From NCBI GenBank assembly GCA_036897095.1, contig JAYMSP010000012.1:1-64000 (forward strand): a stretch of 64,000 bases of DNA. The letters run 5' to 3'. This DNA is from Plantago elongata (Eukaryota > Streptophyta > Magnoliopsida > Lamiales > Plantaginaceae). The position numbers and the translations under genes are program-made. Below are positions 21,700-34,763 of this stretch, one piece after another. The notes below the pieces were generated by a model. That model saw nothing but the letters and a program-made list of their open reading frames with translations. It was not told where the DNA came from and searched no databases. The first letter of the stretch is position 1; every line of letters begins with the position of its first letter.

Positions 21700-24640
21700 T
21701 AATTTTAGATTTATAGATGCATGTATATTATAGATCTAGAACGGTTGAAGTGTTTATAATCGGATGATAAATTGAGACATTCTATAACAATAAAAATTAT
21801 AGACTTGAATCCTCAAAATGAGTGATTATATTCTATTACAGGGAAAGGTGACTAATAATGTATAAATGAATTTAAAAAGTTAGTTATGTCATTAAGTTGC
21901 AATTCCTTACCACCGAGAACACATGTATAAGAACTATTTGAAAGTAAAAGTTGTGCAATTCCTCACCCTTAGAGATTGATTAGTATAGAATTTGAATAAT
22001 TTTTTTAATTAAAATTAACTTTTTTTATAAAATATTTAATTTAAGTGGGAAGATGGCCACTTCAACGGTATAACAAACTGGTCCCATACGATGTATTATA
22101 TCTCGGTCTACAATGGGGGCATACGGATACCATCATGAATAATATAGTCGATAGAAATAGTATTGGAAACAACATTTATAATAAACCGAGCACTGAATAT
22201 TCTTTGGACCAGCGTAGTATTCAACTGTTGATATCTATATTACTGGCCACACAAACTCACTCATGTCATTCTTCGAATACATTATCCTTATTTATGCATG
22301 CATATGGAAACTTGTTAGCGGGCCAATCATTATTATATTGCCCCAAATATAATAAACACGATTAATTTAAACGTATTATGAATAAATTCAAAAACGAGTT
22401 AAGTGAATTTTATTGAAATAATATATCATTCTCAATTTATTTTAAATTTAACGAAACTTTGTAGTTTGGAGCGTGAAATACTACTAATTGATTACGGCAT
22501 CCCATCAGATAAATAGTAGGAAACGAAGTACTCTTACAGCATGAAAGCTAAGTGTTTACACTAATCTCCAACACTAATTAATTCTAAAATTACTAATTAA
22601 TTCTAAAATGAAGTCTCGATTAATGATTAATTTGTCTCAACTCGATATGATGTTTCTACGTGACGCCAAATAATTAATTTAACAATTAAGCCCCCCTACG
22701 TAAAGTTCATTAACTAAATTAATTTAGTTTCTATTGTGTTCTTTATCCACTATGTAGTAAGAATTATTGTCCCCTATATAATGATACGGATCATATAGTT
22801 CATGCACGAACAAAGGCAGAGATCTAATCTTTCGACATTATCTTGATTCTCATGTGTTGACAAGATCTAAATTAATACTACCAGTGTACTTTATATTATT
22901 AATCATAGTTATAAGTAAACATCAAAAGTGTACTTTAGATACTAATTTAATACTAATTTAATGTTAAAGCATAAAGAACAGAGCTGGATCATGTGCTTGC
23001 TAATTTCTTTTGGACACGGTGGGCTGTGGTCATCATTTTAGTTTAAGGACTAACAGCCTATCTTTATTCAAGTAATTCAATTGATTAAGCATATTTAAGA
23101 GCATAACATCATTAATTACCAACCATATTACTGGAGGCCAAGTCAGCAATTTTATCCACTCCAATATATTTAATTTAAAATTAAAAAGGTCATGTTAAAA
23201 TTTAAATTAATGGACTAAATATATTACATTGATAAAGAACACTCTTTTTTTTTAGCAAATTTTATGAGAGACGGCGTCTAGATAACTTATTTAGGGACGA
23301 ACTTATATTGTTAGAAAAATCATTGATGATATTAATTAAAACACCCATATTTTTAACATTTGAATTTTTCATATTACAATGTGATTTATTTCATTAAAAA
23401 TATAACGTTTTGATTAATAACATTGTATATTAGTCACAAATTAAGTGTTTTAACTTTTCTGTACTAAAATTATATTTATAATTAGATAAAAATTGTATAA
23501 ATATCATAGTTTTCTTTTAAAAATATAATGAATACAAATTACTCCAAATGTATTTATATGGATATTCTATTAAAAAAGTAGACCGTGTTAATTGTTGAAA
23601 TTTTAAATTTGAGATATATATGGTACTAATAAGTTTGAAACCGACCTCATGCTGAGTACGGAGTGGTAATAAACGTGACACTGCATATCACACAACTTCA
23701 TTTACTTATCCCCACAAACGTTCATACATTAATTAAATTTTAGTGGTTATGGATTTGAACCGCGTCAAATACGTTCTTATGATTCAATGTATGGTAATTC
23801 TGATAGTTTATTTTAGTAATAATTATGTAACAATTAATATTAAATGACATATTAGTTGAAGTGATATAATGTAATTGTAATTTGGATATTTGAAAAAGAA
23901 AAGATACATCATTTACAGTGGAATTATGAAATCTGAGATGATAGATAGTAGTCAACTTTAAGTTTCAATGCTACTTCTATTTATTTAGGTTTTTTGGTAT
24001 GGATTTGGCAAAGCCAACAACAAAAACCAAATCATACGATCAAATTCCAAATTAGGACCATATCCTATTGTTTGGCTGCTACTTGCAAGTTGCAAATGCA
24101 GCCAGTTACATAAAAACGTGTACTTGTGAATAAATTTTCTTCAATTTTCTCTCGCTGTCTTTGTTTTTATGTTGGTAATTATTGAACCTTTTGAGCAATA
24201 AAAGAAATTCTTGGGCAAATTGGGAAATTTAATTCAGGAAAGATAATGCTTAGTTGCTAATATTTGGGCCATATGTTTTCTTTCCACAATTCTCATACGA
24301 TTTAGGTTCTGCTGATATTAAAATATAATATTTTAGATTGAACTGAAAATATAACTAATCAGAGTTAGACTAAACTAAATTAAATGAATTTGCATAATTA
24401 ATGGCCTGGTTTGTTTTAAACATGATGATCATACTGACTATTGTTGATTCAAGTGGATAAGATCTCAAGTTCGAACATTGTATGTAATAGATAAAGGTAA
24501 GATAGTTGCTATCAAAAAATTCGTATGATAGTACTCGTCTTGATTAGTCGTATTGTTCCTCTATTCAGATAAAATATTGTATTTTGACAGTTTTCGTTTC
24601 TCCAAACATCTTTCGTTCATTTTTGTTAAAATTCTTTTCC
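21700..24640. other. AT-rich intergenic DNA, no gene supported
   Basis: An open frame at 22045-22365 (106 codons) shows no family features and is not claimed. The stretch 23736-23840 resembles 17830-17900. The stretch 24310-24395 is a degenerate member of the TTCAGTT/AACTGAA dispersed family. The segment about 24425-24480 has a box B-like AAGTTCGAAC but no convincing box A. Confidence 0.4.
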
Positions 24641-24648
24641 ACTGTAAT

Positions 24649-24740
24649 TTTTTTTTTTAAACGATTAAAAGGTGACTCGAACCCCCAACTTATTAATTGG
24701 TAGTATAAACGTATTATTAATTGAGCTGCACTTCATTATC
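24649..24740 (-). mobile_element. Short tRNA-like SINE, copy 2
   Basis: The minus strand reads GATAATGAAGTGCAGCTCAA, a variable middle, GGGGGTTCGAGTCACC (box B) and then TTTTAATCGTTT with a run of ten A. Order, length and tail match the other four copies. Confidence 0.75.
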
Positions 24741-25197
24741 CTCCTCATTGCAATATTAACATACTTAAAAATTAATAACTACAATAGATCCACATAGCCA
24801 CGGTAGAAATACTTGACCGGTGCCAGCACTAGACCCACCCATTACAAATTAATTTATCCAATTATAGACAATTAATCTATAATGTGTCCTTTAAAAGGTA
24901 TAAATCTTTAAATTGTTAACCATGAAATTATATGAAAACCCATCTGGGGGGTATACGGTGGAAATAAAACTCATCTTTGGGCCACTAATAATAGTAGTGC
25001 AGTGGGTCAAAATTTGGCAATTAGGTCCCAGTTGAACTAACCCATCACCAAATGTCACTTGCATGAGACAATCGTTGTGTTGCCTTCCACTGTTTACCCA
25101 TCACAACATCAAAAGGATTAATAATACAATAAATTATTTCAACTATGTTTTCTTCAAATAAAATTATTCAAGCTTAATTAAATTGTAACATAAAATT

Positions 25198-26401
25198 TGT
25201 TAGTTTCAGAATAATAATGATAATTGAAAATAAATCGAACATAAATGATATAATCATCAAATCGTCCGAGGCTTATTTGCACAGTTTCCTTGAAACTATT
25301 ACGTCCCCCACCTACGGTGCTTCGAGGAATCGCTGGACGTTAGTTTCCCAGGATACAAAGGATAAAATCCAATAACCAATTGCACAAGTCAATTGCTCCG
25401 GCGAACTCAATGTGCTTGGATTATACGTGAAGGGTATGGAAGAGAAAGCTGCAAGAGAAGAAGAGAAATGCTCGTTTCTGGTGTGTTCTTCTCTTATACA
25501 GTGAGATCTATTTATAGGTGAGAATTACTTGTAGCTCCTTGGTTTAATTTCATAACTGCAAGCACTAATGCCAGAATTGATCTACAAAAATCAATTCTGA
25601 GATAGTGCTCTTTGTAACTCCCCAACAGTTACAAACTTGAAATTAAATCAAAAGTTCTGGAAGGATTCACTAGATCGGTCAGCAAAATATTGGCTCGCAC
25701 GATCCAGCCGCTTGTGCCTATTTCGGTCCGTCATTCATGTATGCAGGTTGCACGCGCCTGCTCGCACCCAAGTCCCACTAGTTTCAGTACAAATCTGGCC
25801 AGGATTTGCACCCCCTACGCGTCCGAGTAGAGTTTTCATAACCTAACAATCACACTTGAACAAGGAGATTGGTGCATTTGTTTATAAACTAGAAATTACT
25901 TCCATGTGCTAGTAATATGGGACAATCTCATTTTACCTTCCAACTTTGAGCAATTATTTCTCACTAACCCAAGGTCCGTTTTGGGCGTGCAATATATCAA
26001 TTCGAAGCTCTTACATAGTAGCTTACGGCTATATATTTTGTTCACTTAATTAACAAATACTCCCTCCATTCTTTTAATAACTTCCTAACTTTCTATTTTT
26101 GGAGTAACATTACAAACTTCCTAACCCTAAAAATGAAAAGTTTTTACCCCACTAACTAATTCTTTATTATCTCTTTTTCCCACTTTATTCAATCTCTCTC
26201 TTACTTTATCACCCACTTACAAACTTTACCAATATAATACTTTTTATAAATAATTTTTTATTAGACATTCCTTAATCCAAGAGAAAGTAGCAAGCTAGGA
26301 AGTTTTAAATGGACCAGAGGGATCAATTAAGAAGTGGTCTCCTAGCAAACATACCCTACAAGGCAATGTTTACTACTAGGTTTTCTTCAAAACTTCCAAC
26401 A
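25198..26401 (-). repeat. 3' LTR of copia fossil 1
   Basis: This matches 30960-31856 along its length, with terminal TG/CA. It is about 300 bp longer than its partner, mainly because a MITE sits inside it (26058-26325), plus a smaller indel near 25540-25600. Confidence 0.93.
26058..26325. mobile_element. Stowaway-type MITE nested in the copia LTR
   Basis: After a TA, the insert starts CTCCCTCCATTCTTTTAATA and ends GGACCAGAGGGATCA. The partner LTR reads straight through the site (CAAATAATTAAG near 31775), giving an empty-site comparison. The interior (CTTCCTAAC near both ends in opposite orientation, long pyrimidine runs) is typical of Stowaway (Tc1/mariner-related) MITEs. It must have inserted after the retrotransposon did. 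Confidence 0.85.
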
Positions 26402-26902
26402 ATCCCCCACATGAAGAAAACTTCATGTCGCATAATTCTATGATTGACTATCTGCATATGATGGGTAGGTGTTACCACCCTTGAACCTTCCCTCGTAAGA
26501 ATACATCTTCTTTACTGGCTGACCAGTAGACGTGATGTCCTTGAACTGTTATGTCGTTTATGTAAACGACGACATATTCCACACAGATCTCTCTTTGGCA
26601 TAACTTTTGTTCTCATGGTTGTGTTCGTTAAGGCAATGAACACCTTTCCTGGTTCTGCAAGAGCATACAAGAATTTGGGATTTAATTCTTGTTGAAGCGG
26701 CCCACACTTCACTCTTACGTAGGTGATTCCTCTGAATCATTAAAAACCACTTGTTTATCCTCTTAACACGTTTTCACGATAAAGGAAACCCCCATAGTGA
26801 ACTCACATTGATACAATTAGGTTGTCCTTTGAACCTAGATCTTGGGATCTCCAGTCAGGGTTTTCCTTCGCATCAACCTTGAGTCAAAATCTTCAATCCC
26901 AT

Positions 26903-28435
26903 TCATTCTGAAGACTTTTCTATCATCTCACTACTTAACTCGTTGGTTAATGGATCCGCTAAATTATCCTTAGACTTAACGTAGTTTATAGAAGACAAAC
27001 CAGTTGTGAGAAGTTGTATAATGAACTTGTGTCTATGACGTATATTTCTGGACTTACCATTATACATATTACTATGTGCCCTACCAATTACAGATTGGCT
27101 ATCACAATGCACACGGATAGCTGGCACAGGTTTGGGCCAACTTGGAAGACTTTCCAAGAAAATGCGTAGCCACTCAGCTTCCTCTCCACAAGAATCTAAC
27201 ACAATAAACTCAGCTTTCATCGTGGATCTCGCCACAGTCTGTTTAGAAGACTTCCGAGATATTGCTGCTCTCCAGAATATATAAACATATCCACTTGTGA
27301 ATTTAGCATTCTTAAAATCAGAGATCCAGTTGCCATCCGCATATCCTTCCAACACAGGAGGATATCTAGCATACTGTAGTCTAAAATTACGAGTAAATCT
27401 CAAATAATTTAATACTCTCATTATCGCATTCCAATGATTTACTCCTGGATTTTTCGTGTAACGACTCAGTTTGTTTATTGCAAAAGCAAGGTCTGGCATT
27501 GTGCAGTTCATCAAGTACACTAGGCTCCCGATAATCCTAGAGTACTCAACTTGAAACACTCCCAAGCCATTGTTCTTCGCAAGATGAACACTTGGGTCCA
27601 GTGGCATTCTAATTGTTTCAACACCATATTTGTTAAATTTTCCAAGAATCTTGTCCACATGGTGAGACTGATTCAACATCAAACCATCAAGTGTTCTAAT
27701 AATCGGAATCCCAAAGATTACATCAACTAGTCCCATGTCTTTCATATCAAATATGGAGCTCAACATATCCTTCGTAGATTTGATCATTTTATCATTACTC
27801 CCAATGATAAGCATGTCATCTACATAAAGACATAAAATGACATAGCCATTTTGTGTTTCCTTTATGTACACACATTTGTCACTTTCGTTAATGACAAACC
27901 CATTCTCCATCATGACATTATCAAACTTCTGATGCCACTGTTTTGGTACTTGTTTCAAGCCATACAAAGACTTCACCAATTTACAAACCTTCATTTCCTG
28001 ACCGGGTGCAGAAAAACCTTCAAGTTGTTCCATGTAAATTTCTTCTTTTAAATCACCATTTAGAAAGGCAGTCTTCACATCCATCTGATGCACTTCAAGA
28101 TTGCGTAAAGAAGCAAAAGCAATTATCATTCGGATAGATGTTATCCTTGACACAGGAGAATATGTATCAAAATAGTCCTGACCATGTTTTTGACGACCTT
28201 TAATCACCAGTCGGGCTTTATACTTATCAATAGTTCCATCAGCTCTCAACTTCCTCTCGAAAATCCACTTGTAACCAAGTGGTTTTCTCCCCGGAGGAAG
28301 ATCTACTAGCTCCCAAGTATGATTTTGCAAAATTGACTCAATTTCACTATTAATTGCCTCTTTCCACAAGGGTCCTTCCGTAGAGGTCACAACCTCTTGG
28401 TAACTTTGAGGTTCACTCTCTAGCATGTAAGCCAA
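26903..28435 (-). CDS. Copia fossil 1: reverse transcriptase and RNase H region
   Basis: About 510 codons, lying in the 3' third of the fossil. The N-terminal part has the copia reverse-transcriptase blocks (ALNSEIESI-like start, [27 protein letters not shown]) and the polymerase motif LYVDDML; the C-terminal third has RNase H features ([23 protein letters not shown]). The region belongs to the retrotransposon, not to a host gene. It is described as a fossil part only. Confidence 0.9.
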   Translation of the reverse strand: MAYMLESEPQSYQEVVTSTEGPLWKEAINSEIESILQNHTWELVDLPPGRKPLGYKWIFERKLRADGTIDKYKARLVIKGRQKHGQDYFDTYSPVSRITSIRMIIAFASLRNLEVHQMDVKTAFLNGDLKEEIYMEQLEGFSAPGQEMKVCKLVKSLYGLKQVPKQWHQKFDNVMMENGFVINESDKCVYIKETQNGYVILCLYVDDMLIIGSNDKMIKSTKDMLSSIFDMKDMGLVDVIFGIPIIRTLDGLMLNQSHHVDKILGKFNKYGVETIRMPLDPSVHLAKNNGLGVFQVEYSRIIGSLVYLMNCTMPDLAFAINKLSRYTKNPGVNHWNAIMRVLNYLRFTRNFRLQYARYPPVLEGYADGNWISDFKNAKFTSGYVYIFWRAAISRKSSKQTVARSTMKAEFIVLDSCGEEAEWLRIFLESLPSWPKPVPAIRVHCDSQSVIGRAHSNMYNGKSRNIRHRHKFIIQLLTTGLSSINYVKSKDNLADPLTNELSSEMIEKSSE

Positions 28436-28859
28436 GAACTCAGGACCAAAGGATTTTTCTGTTCTTGCTCGTTTGCTTGTCTTGGTTCAACCTCTTACTT
28501 TCTTCATTGACCTTTTGTGTGTCATCATGTATCCGTTTAAAAGAGTTGCTAGCAACATCTTCTACCTTTCTACATGGAATCACATCATCAAAGAATGAAT
28601 CATTTCGTGATTCCATTATCCTATTCTTGTGTATGTCAAAAATTTCAGATTTCACCACCAAAAATCGATAAGCACTACTGTTATGTGCATATCCAACAAA
28701 TATCCAATCAACAGTTTTAGGTCCTACCTTACCATTCTTTGGTAAAGGAACCATCACCTTAGCAAGACACCCCCTACACTTGCAAGTGTTTATACGAAGG
28801 AACTCGTCCATGCCACAACTCATATGGGCTCTTATAAACATTCTTTTTTGGAATTTTAT

Positions 28860-29480
28860 TCAAGATGTAGTTAGCTGCCAAAACAGCTTCACCCCCATTC
28901 CTTGATTCATTCCAGAACTGATTAACATTGCATTCATCATTTCCTTCAAAGTAAGGTTCTTCCTTTCCGCAATGCCATTTTGTTGTGGTGAGTAAGGAGC
29001 AGTTGTTTCGTGCTTAATACCACTAGAGTCACACAATTGTTCAAATGGAGAAACATATTCCCCACCAAGATCACTCCTTGTTACTTTGATCTTTTTGTTA
29101 AGTTGATTCTCAACTTCATTTTTATAGAGAACAAACTTCTCTAGAGCTTTATCTTTACTTTTAAGAAGATACACATAACAAAACTTAGTGTAATCATCTA
29201 TAAAAGTTATGAAAAACCTATTGCCTCCACGAGTTGGAGTTGATTTCAAATCTCACACATCGGTATTTATCAAATTAAGAGGTTTTGTATCTCTTTCAAT
29301 CAATTTAAAAGCAGATCGTGTCAACTTTGCTTCAACGCACGTTTCACATTTGGTTGACGTATCAATATGAAATGTTGGTAGATATTTAAAGTTAATTAGT
29401 TTGCAAACTATCATAATTAACATGTCCAAGTCTACTATGCCATAAATTAAAAGACTCAAGTAAGTACGCATAATTCATAG
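28860..29480 (-). pseudogene. Copia fossil 1: integrase region
   Basis: The minus strand carries the pre-integrase zinc motif area (LWHSRLGH, CETCVEAKLTR) followed by integrase-core phrases (FIDDYTKFCYVYLL, APYSPQQNGIAERKN). This order between protease and reverse transcriptase defines Ty1/copia as opposed to Ty3/gypsy. It is part of a broken element. The stretch 28440-28841 continues it with the integrase C-terminal region. Confidence 0.88.
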
Positions 29481-30900
29481 TTATTCGATGAGCATTGGTG
29501 TCAACAACCATTACACTGATTTTGAACATGCCTTCGATTATGAAACCGTGGCCAATATAGTGACCATTCTTGCTAATAGTGAGCTTACTAGACTCTAAAA
29601 TAATACGAAAAGCATGATGGATCAGAAGAGAACGAAAAATCAAATTCTTGCTAATCTTAGAAGCATAGAGCACATTGTTTAGAATCAGCTTGAGCCCAGA
29701 TGTCATCTTCAAAATCACAGTCCCACGACCCTTAACAACGCAGGTGACAGAATTCCCCATGTACAACTTTTCTCCAGTCTCAGATTCATCAAGCTGAGAA
29801 AACATATCCTTGTTGAAGTAAATATGCTTAGTAGCTCCAGTATCAATGAACCATTCTCTAGGGTGAGAATCAACCAGATTCACCTCAGAAACCACATCAA
29901 CAAGGTCCAAAAGAGCAACATCTTTAGCAACAACTTCAACCATGTTGGCTTGACGAGGCTTATTCTTAGCCTTGGGACAATCAGCAGATTGGTGGCCAAC
30001 ATTGCCACAAGTGAAGCACTTTCCATTGAACGTCTTTTTCTCAACCCCACAACTAGGTTTAGGCTTGAACCCTTTTGAAGCAGCCTTCTTCTTGTTCTTC
30101 CCATACTCAACTAGATTAGCTCTAGCATTCAGACGTGGGGCGTTAGGAACATAACCAGACTCCCTAGCAGAAGCACGATTATCTTCCTCAATTATTAGCC
30201 GAACAATCAACTCTTCAAGGTTCATCTCCTTTCACTTGTGCTTCAAGTAGTTCTTGAAGTCTTCCAAGCCGGTGGCAGTTTATCAATCATAACAACCACT
30301 TGGAAAGCCTTTGGTAGCTTCATGCCTTCAACATTGATCTCATGATAGATCACTTGCAACTCTTGAACTTGAGACATAACAGATTTAGAGTCAACCATGA
30401 CGAAGTTCAAGAACCGTCGAACTATGAACTTCTTGGCTCCAGCATACTCAGCCTTGTACTTTTTGTCCAAAGACTCCCACAGTTCTTTGACATTTTTCAT
30501 AGAACCGTACGCATTGTACATGGCATCAGACATCCCATTCAACACGTAATTCCTACGCAGAAAATCAACGTGTTTCCACGCATCAATCGCTCTTATCACA
30601 TCAATGTTCATCTCAGCACTTATCTCACCCTTAGGAGCTATTGGAGCATCCTTAGTGAGATAGCTTGCAAGACCAAGCGTGGTCAAGTAGAACAACATCT
30701 TTTGAAATGCAACCCTGTGAATTTTTCAGGCTTCTCGGCATGGCTAACAGTTACCGACATAGTCGAACCAGCCATCCGAGTGATCACATTGGCACTAGCA
30801 GTACCATCAGACTGGGACATGGTTGTTGAAACAACATCAGCAGCAGAGGCAGATTCGGTACTCATAGTTCTACAAAGGAAACTTGCACAGATTAGTATCT
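29480..30900 (-). pseudogene. Copia fossil 1: gag, zinc knuckle and protease region
   Basis: Starting near 30865 on the minus strand there is a gag-like protein (KPEKFTGLHF near its start, then DAWKHVDFLRRNYVLNG), a CCHC zinc knuckle (CFTCGNVGHQSADCPKAK) and a retroviral-type aspartic protease motif (WFIDTGATKHI). The region is broken. Its relation to the downstream parts is by position and family order. Confidence 0.88.
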
Positions 30901-30959
30901 TCGAATTAACAGTGGAAAAGTTCTCAAATCAACATATAATACAATAATAGTTTTAAGAG

Positions 30960-31856
30960 TGTTAGTTCCAGAATAATAATAATAATAATCGTAGATAAAT
31001 TGAACAGAAAGGATATAATCATCAACCGTCTGCGGCATGTTTGCACAGTTTCCTTAAAACTATTACGTCCCCTCACCTACGGTGCTTGGAGGAATCAATG
31101 GATATTAGTTTTTCAAGATACAACGGATAAAACCCAATAACTGATTGCACAAGTCAGTTGCTCCGGCGAACTCAATATGCCTGGATTATACGTGAAGAGT
31201 ATGGAAGAAGAAATCTGCAAGAGTAGAAGAGAAAGGCTCGTTTCTGGTGTGTTCTTCTCTTCTACATTGAGACCAATTTATAGATGAGAATTACTTGTAA
31301 CATCTCCTATCAATTCTGAGATAGTGCTCTTTGTAACTCCCCAACAGTTACAAACTTGAAATTAAATCAAAAGTTCTGGAAGGATTCATCAGACCGGTCA
31401 ACAAAACGTTTGTTCGCACGGGCCAGCCGCTTGTGCCTATTTGGTCCGGCATTCGTGTCCGCAGGTCGCACGCGTCTGCTCGCATCTAAGTCCCACTAGT
31501 TTCAGTACAAATATAGTCAGGATTTGCACCCCCCATGCGCGCCCGTGTAGAGAGTTGTCTATAACCTAACAATCACACTTGAACAAGAAGATTGGTGCAT
31601 TTGGTTATAAACTAGAAATTACTTCCATGTGCTAGCAATATGGGACAATCCCATTTTACCTTCCAACGCTGAGCAATTATTTCACTAACCCAAGGTCCGT
31701 TTTGGACGTGCTATACATCAATTCGAAACTCTTACATAGTAGATTACGATTATATATTTTATTCACTTAATTAACAAATAATTAAGAAATGTTCTCCTAA
31801 CAAATATACCCTAAAAGGCAATGTTTACTACTAGGTTTTTTTCAAAACTTCCAACA
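30960..31856 (-). repeat. 5' LTR of copia fossil 1
   Basis: 897 bp, TG...CA ended, matching 25198-26401 without the MITE. The target repeat AAATT follows directly. Confidence 0.93.
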
Positions 31857-31861
31857 AAATT

Positions 31862-34380
31862 TAATCAAACATAACGGGTTTTGAACCTTTTCCTACTCGA
31901 ATGGGAAAAGGTTTCTTTGAAGACCAGAAACACCTAAAATATCCGTCTGCAAACTGAATATTTTTTACCCGACTACTAATTAATTAAGACACGGCTATTC
32001 ACTTGGGCCGTGATAATTGGAATTTGAATACTGAGATGAATATGAATTGTCCACACACATAACTAGTATATCTCAAATACAGAATATCTTATTTTTTAAT
32101 ATTTAAATGAATACAAAAAAGTATTTTGTATTCTTCTCGAACACGAATATACTGAAATAAAGCCTGGTTAATTATATAGGATCATCTTTTGATTTGAATT
32201 CACCTCTAATGTGCATAATCGGAAGACACCCCTAATGTGCACTATCCACCACTAATGGATGATTAGTTTTCCATTAGGAGAAACATGAATCCCACAATCC
32301 TGAAAAGTTTGAGTTCAAACAACTGCTAGCTTAATTTAATTTGGGTGCATACTTCAATATTGATATAAATAACTAGATTACACACCTCTTTAAAATTAAA
32401 CTTTTAGTTAAGATAGAATCCTATTGATATGTACATTTAAGTCCATCTTAGATCACCAACTACTTAGAAGCAATCTAATACGCACTCGAGACAGTCGAAT
32501 CACTCTGGTTCAGCCTTAGAAGACATGGATCCAACACAACACTACTTCAGCTCTGTGTAACCAAGAACTGAGTAAGGAGTTTGACTTACACGGATATAGG
32601 TCCGAGTTCACCTCACCTGAAACCTCCCCAAGAGAGGGTCCGTGGTGGAGTTGTGTCCGAGTCTGGCTCACTCACGGGACCACCCTTACGTGTTCTTGTG
32701 TAATGTTGAAGTCTCAATGTGCCACCGGCTCCGATGACATGTGGAGCCTTACCGCTAGGCCGACACAACTCTGAGGTGTAAGATACAAACCTCCAGCAAC
32801 ATTTCACTATAAATATTGGTTATTTAAGCCTCATAAATGTAAGTAATTATCTCTTAATATTTTACTCTCTAGTTTTGAGGTCCGATCCTATAAGCTTGAT
32901 CAGCCTCCTAACAACGTTGAGTTAGACTCCGATTTGTATTAGGCAAACCAACCCAAAAGGGTCTAACTCCTCCCTCTACAGTTTCAGGATGGATGCAACA
33001 ATAGCTGGAGATATACACAACCTTAGCTGGAGAAGGGTACGTACCACCAGTCATACGAAGAACATAATCAAGCAAGCCCGAGTCGGACCCCTCCTCTCGT
33101 GATGGACCCCACATGTACAGACCCAAAACATCAAGTGGCGATCTAACCCGAACTAATGCAATATACCACGTTTTGGACCGAATTCCGACTAAGACGAACT
33201 AAACTAAATACTCACGTTAACTAAAATCGAGGACTGAACCATCCCTGATCCACAAACTTAGCCTTCGCCAAATATATACACTATCACCTATCATGATATC
33301 ATAACATCTTATTTACATTCAACGTCGGTTTGAGCCTCCTCAATGCACCCAAGCTTAACCCGAAAATTATGATCAGTTTGTCGATCGGGTGGGTCTAGAT
33401 TGGTGGTAATGGTATAATAAGCAGAAGAGAATTTGTTGAAGATAAAGGGAGTCAGGCGGCATAAATTGTTGTGAATATGAAGGGTAAAATAGCGATTGTA
33501 AAAGATTCCCAAATAAGTCCAAAGGGTTAGAGAGAGCAATGGGTGACTGTATAAGTAGTGACAAAAACAAGGCCCCTTAACGTGTACGTATATATGCAGT
33601 TGGCTTGTAGCTCCAGTAGCCAGTACAGTAGTAGTATCTTGTCGTCATCATCATCACATAGTCTCACATACTATTATGAGTCCGGAGTCTGGACACCTAT
33701 TTAGAGAGTTCGGATACAACATTTTCAAGGAGATGAATAAGAAAACGATTCGTGAATAAAGTAGTTAATACCGTATAAATTGGTGAATAATAAAATAAAT
33801 GGGAAGATTTGTTTTACATTTTAAGGGGGTTAATACCGTATAAGATGGTGAACAAAGTAGTTAATACCGTATAAGATTCGTGACAATTGGAGTACATTAT
33901 CTTTGTTATTGGCTCAAATTCTCAGGTTAAAATATTGTTTTCAAAATTAAATTAATTAACATATAAATAATTAAAATAATTTGTAAAAGAAGATGAAGAT
34001 GAATAAAAAACACTATCATGAAATTGAATAAAGTAGAAATGATTATTTATATTTAAGGTATGGAAAGTTTAGATGGATACAACTAGAAACAAGAGGGAAC
34101 ATCGAATGTATTTAACTTTACATATTTGGCTTTTTGTTTGTCTCGATCTCATATTTATGTTTATCATTAATTTATAAGATCGATTAAAATTATGTGAAAA
34201 TAAGTGTCCTAAACTAGTTTTGCTAGTTCAAGTCTAATGTAAAATTGATCTAATATTTTTTCATCGTCTCATACTTTTATTCATCACATTGACATTTTCA
34301 ATGTTTTCTGATTATTTACAACGCAAGCCAGTCTCCTAGGGGGCTTTTGTTTACATGTGTATAAAGTGGATTAATAAATA
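31862..34380. other. Intergenic DNA with a GC-richer repeat-like block
   Basis: The block 32590-33130 is richer in G and C than its surroundings and contains TATAAATATTGG at about 32811-32822, followed by text that resembles the leader of a short non-coding LTR or TRIM element; no paired repeat was found. The phrase AGTTAATACCGTATAA recurs three times in 33755-33875. The stretch about 34060-34110 (ATGGATACAACTAGAAACAAG) looks like part of a Stowaway interior. No gene is supported. Confidence 0.4.
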
Positions 34381-34383
34381 AAA

Positions 34384-34471
34384 TTTTTTTAAAAAACGGT
34401 TAACGGTGACTTGAACCATTGACATATTAGTTGGAGGGAACTAACTTATCAACTAAGTTGCACTTCGTTAT
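34384..34471 (-). mobile_element. Short tRNA-like SINE, copy 3
   Basis: The minus strand reads GATAACGAAGTGCAACTTAG and TTGATAAG (box A region), a variable middle, GGTTCAAGTCACC (box B), GTTAACCG and then a T/A-rich tail with a run of A. It is close in sequence to copies 4 and 5. Confidence 0.78.
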
Positions 34472-34648
34472 CGGATCAACGAACAATTATACAAGAAATT
34501 ATTCCACATTTGTCTCAAACTTAACACTTTATTTTTTATTTTAGTTCGTTCCAAACTTAACTTTCCACTTTTTAAGTGGTAAATCTATCATGTACGTTAT
34601 TAACAATTCTGTTACTTCATTCACACCATTTCATATTTTATGTAGGCT

Positions 34649-34763
34649 TTCTTCAACTGAAATTTACTGAACTGAATTGAACTGAAATATAGTATAAAAT
34701 ATAACTAAGCAGAGTAGAACTGAATTGAATGAAACTGAACTAGATGAGTTTTCAGTTGAATAA
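34649..34763. mobile_element. MITE-like inverted-repeat element of the AACTGAA family
   Basis: The ends TTCTTCAACTGAAA and TTTTCAGTTGAATAA are inverted copies, and the interior is made of AACTGAA/AACTGAATTGAA words around a short AT core (about 115 bp). It is the same layout as 44100-44239. Flanking duplications are not clear enough to name the superfamily. Confidence 0.6.

Larger units (their letters stand above)
25198..31856 (-). mobile_element. Ty1/copia LTR retrotransposon fossil, about 6.7 kb
   Basis: Paired LTRs (25198-26401 and 30960-31856) both begin TGTTAG and end CCAACA, and the element is flanked by an exact 5-bp repeat AAATT (25193-25197 and 31857-31861). Read on the minus strand the order is gag, zinc knuckle, protease, integrase, reverse transcriptase, RNase H, the copia order. 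A purine-rich tract (CATGTGGGGGAT on the minus strand) abuts the 3' LTR. I recognise no primer site next to the 5' LTR. The LTRs differ at roughly one position in ten by eye, suggesting an insertion some millions of years old. The element is broken in several places, although the reverse transcriptase/RNase H part still forms one long open stretch. Confidence 0.95.

Noticed and set aside
22045-22365. 106-codon plus-strand open frame
   Set aside because: No domain, no codon or promoter support, and it begins in what looks like a dispersed repeat.
32613-33126. Two minus-strand frames in the GC-richer block at 32.6-33.1 kb
   Set aside because: Short, with no family features; the context looks like non-coding repeat.
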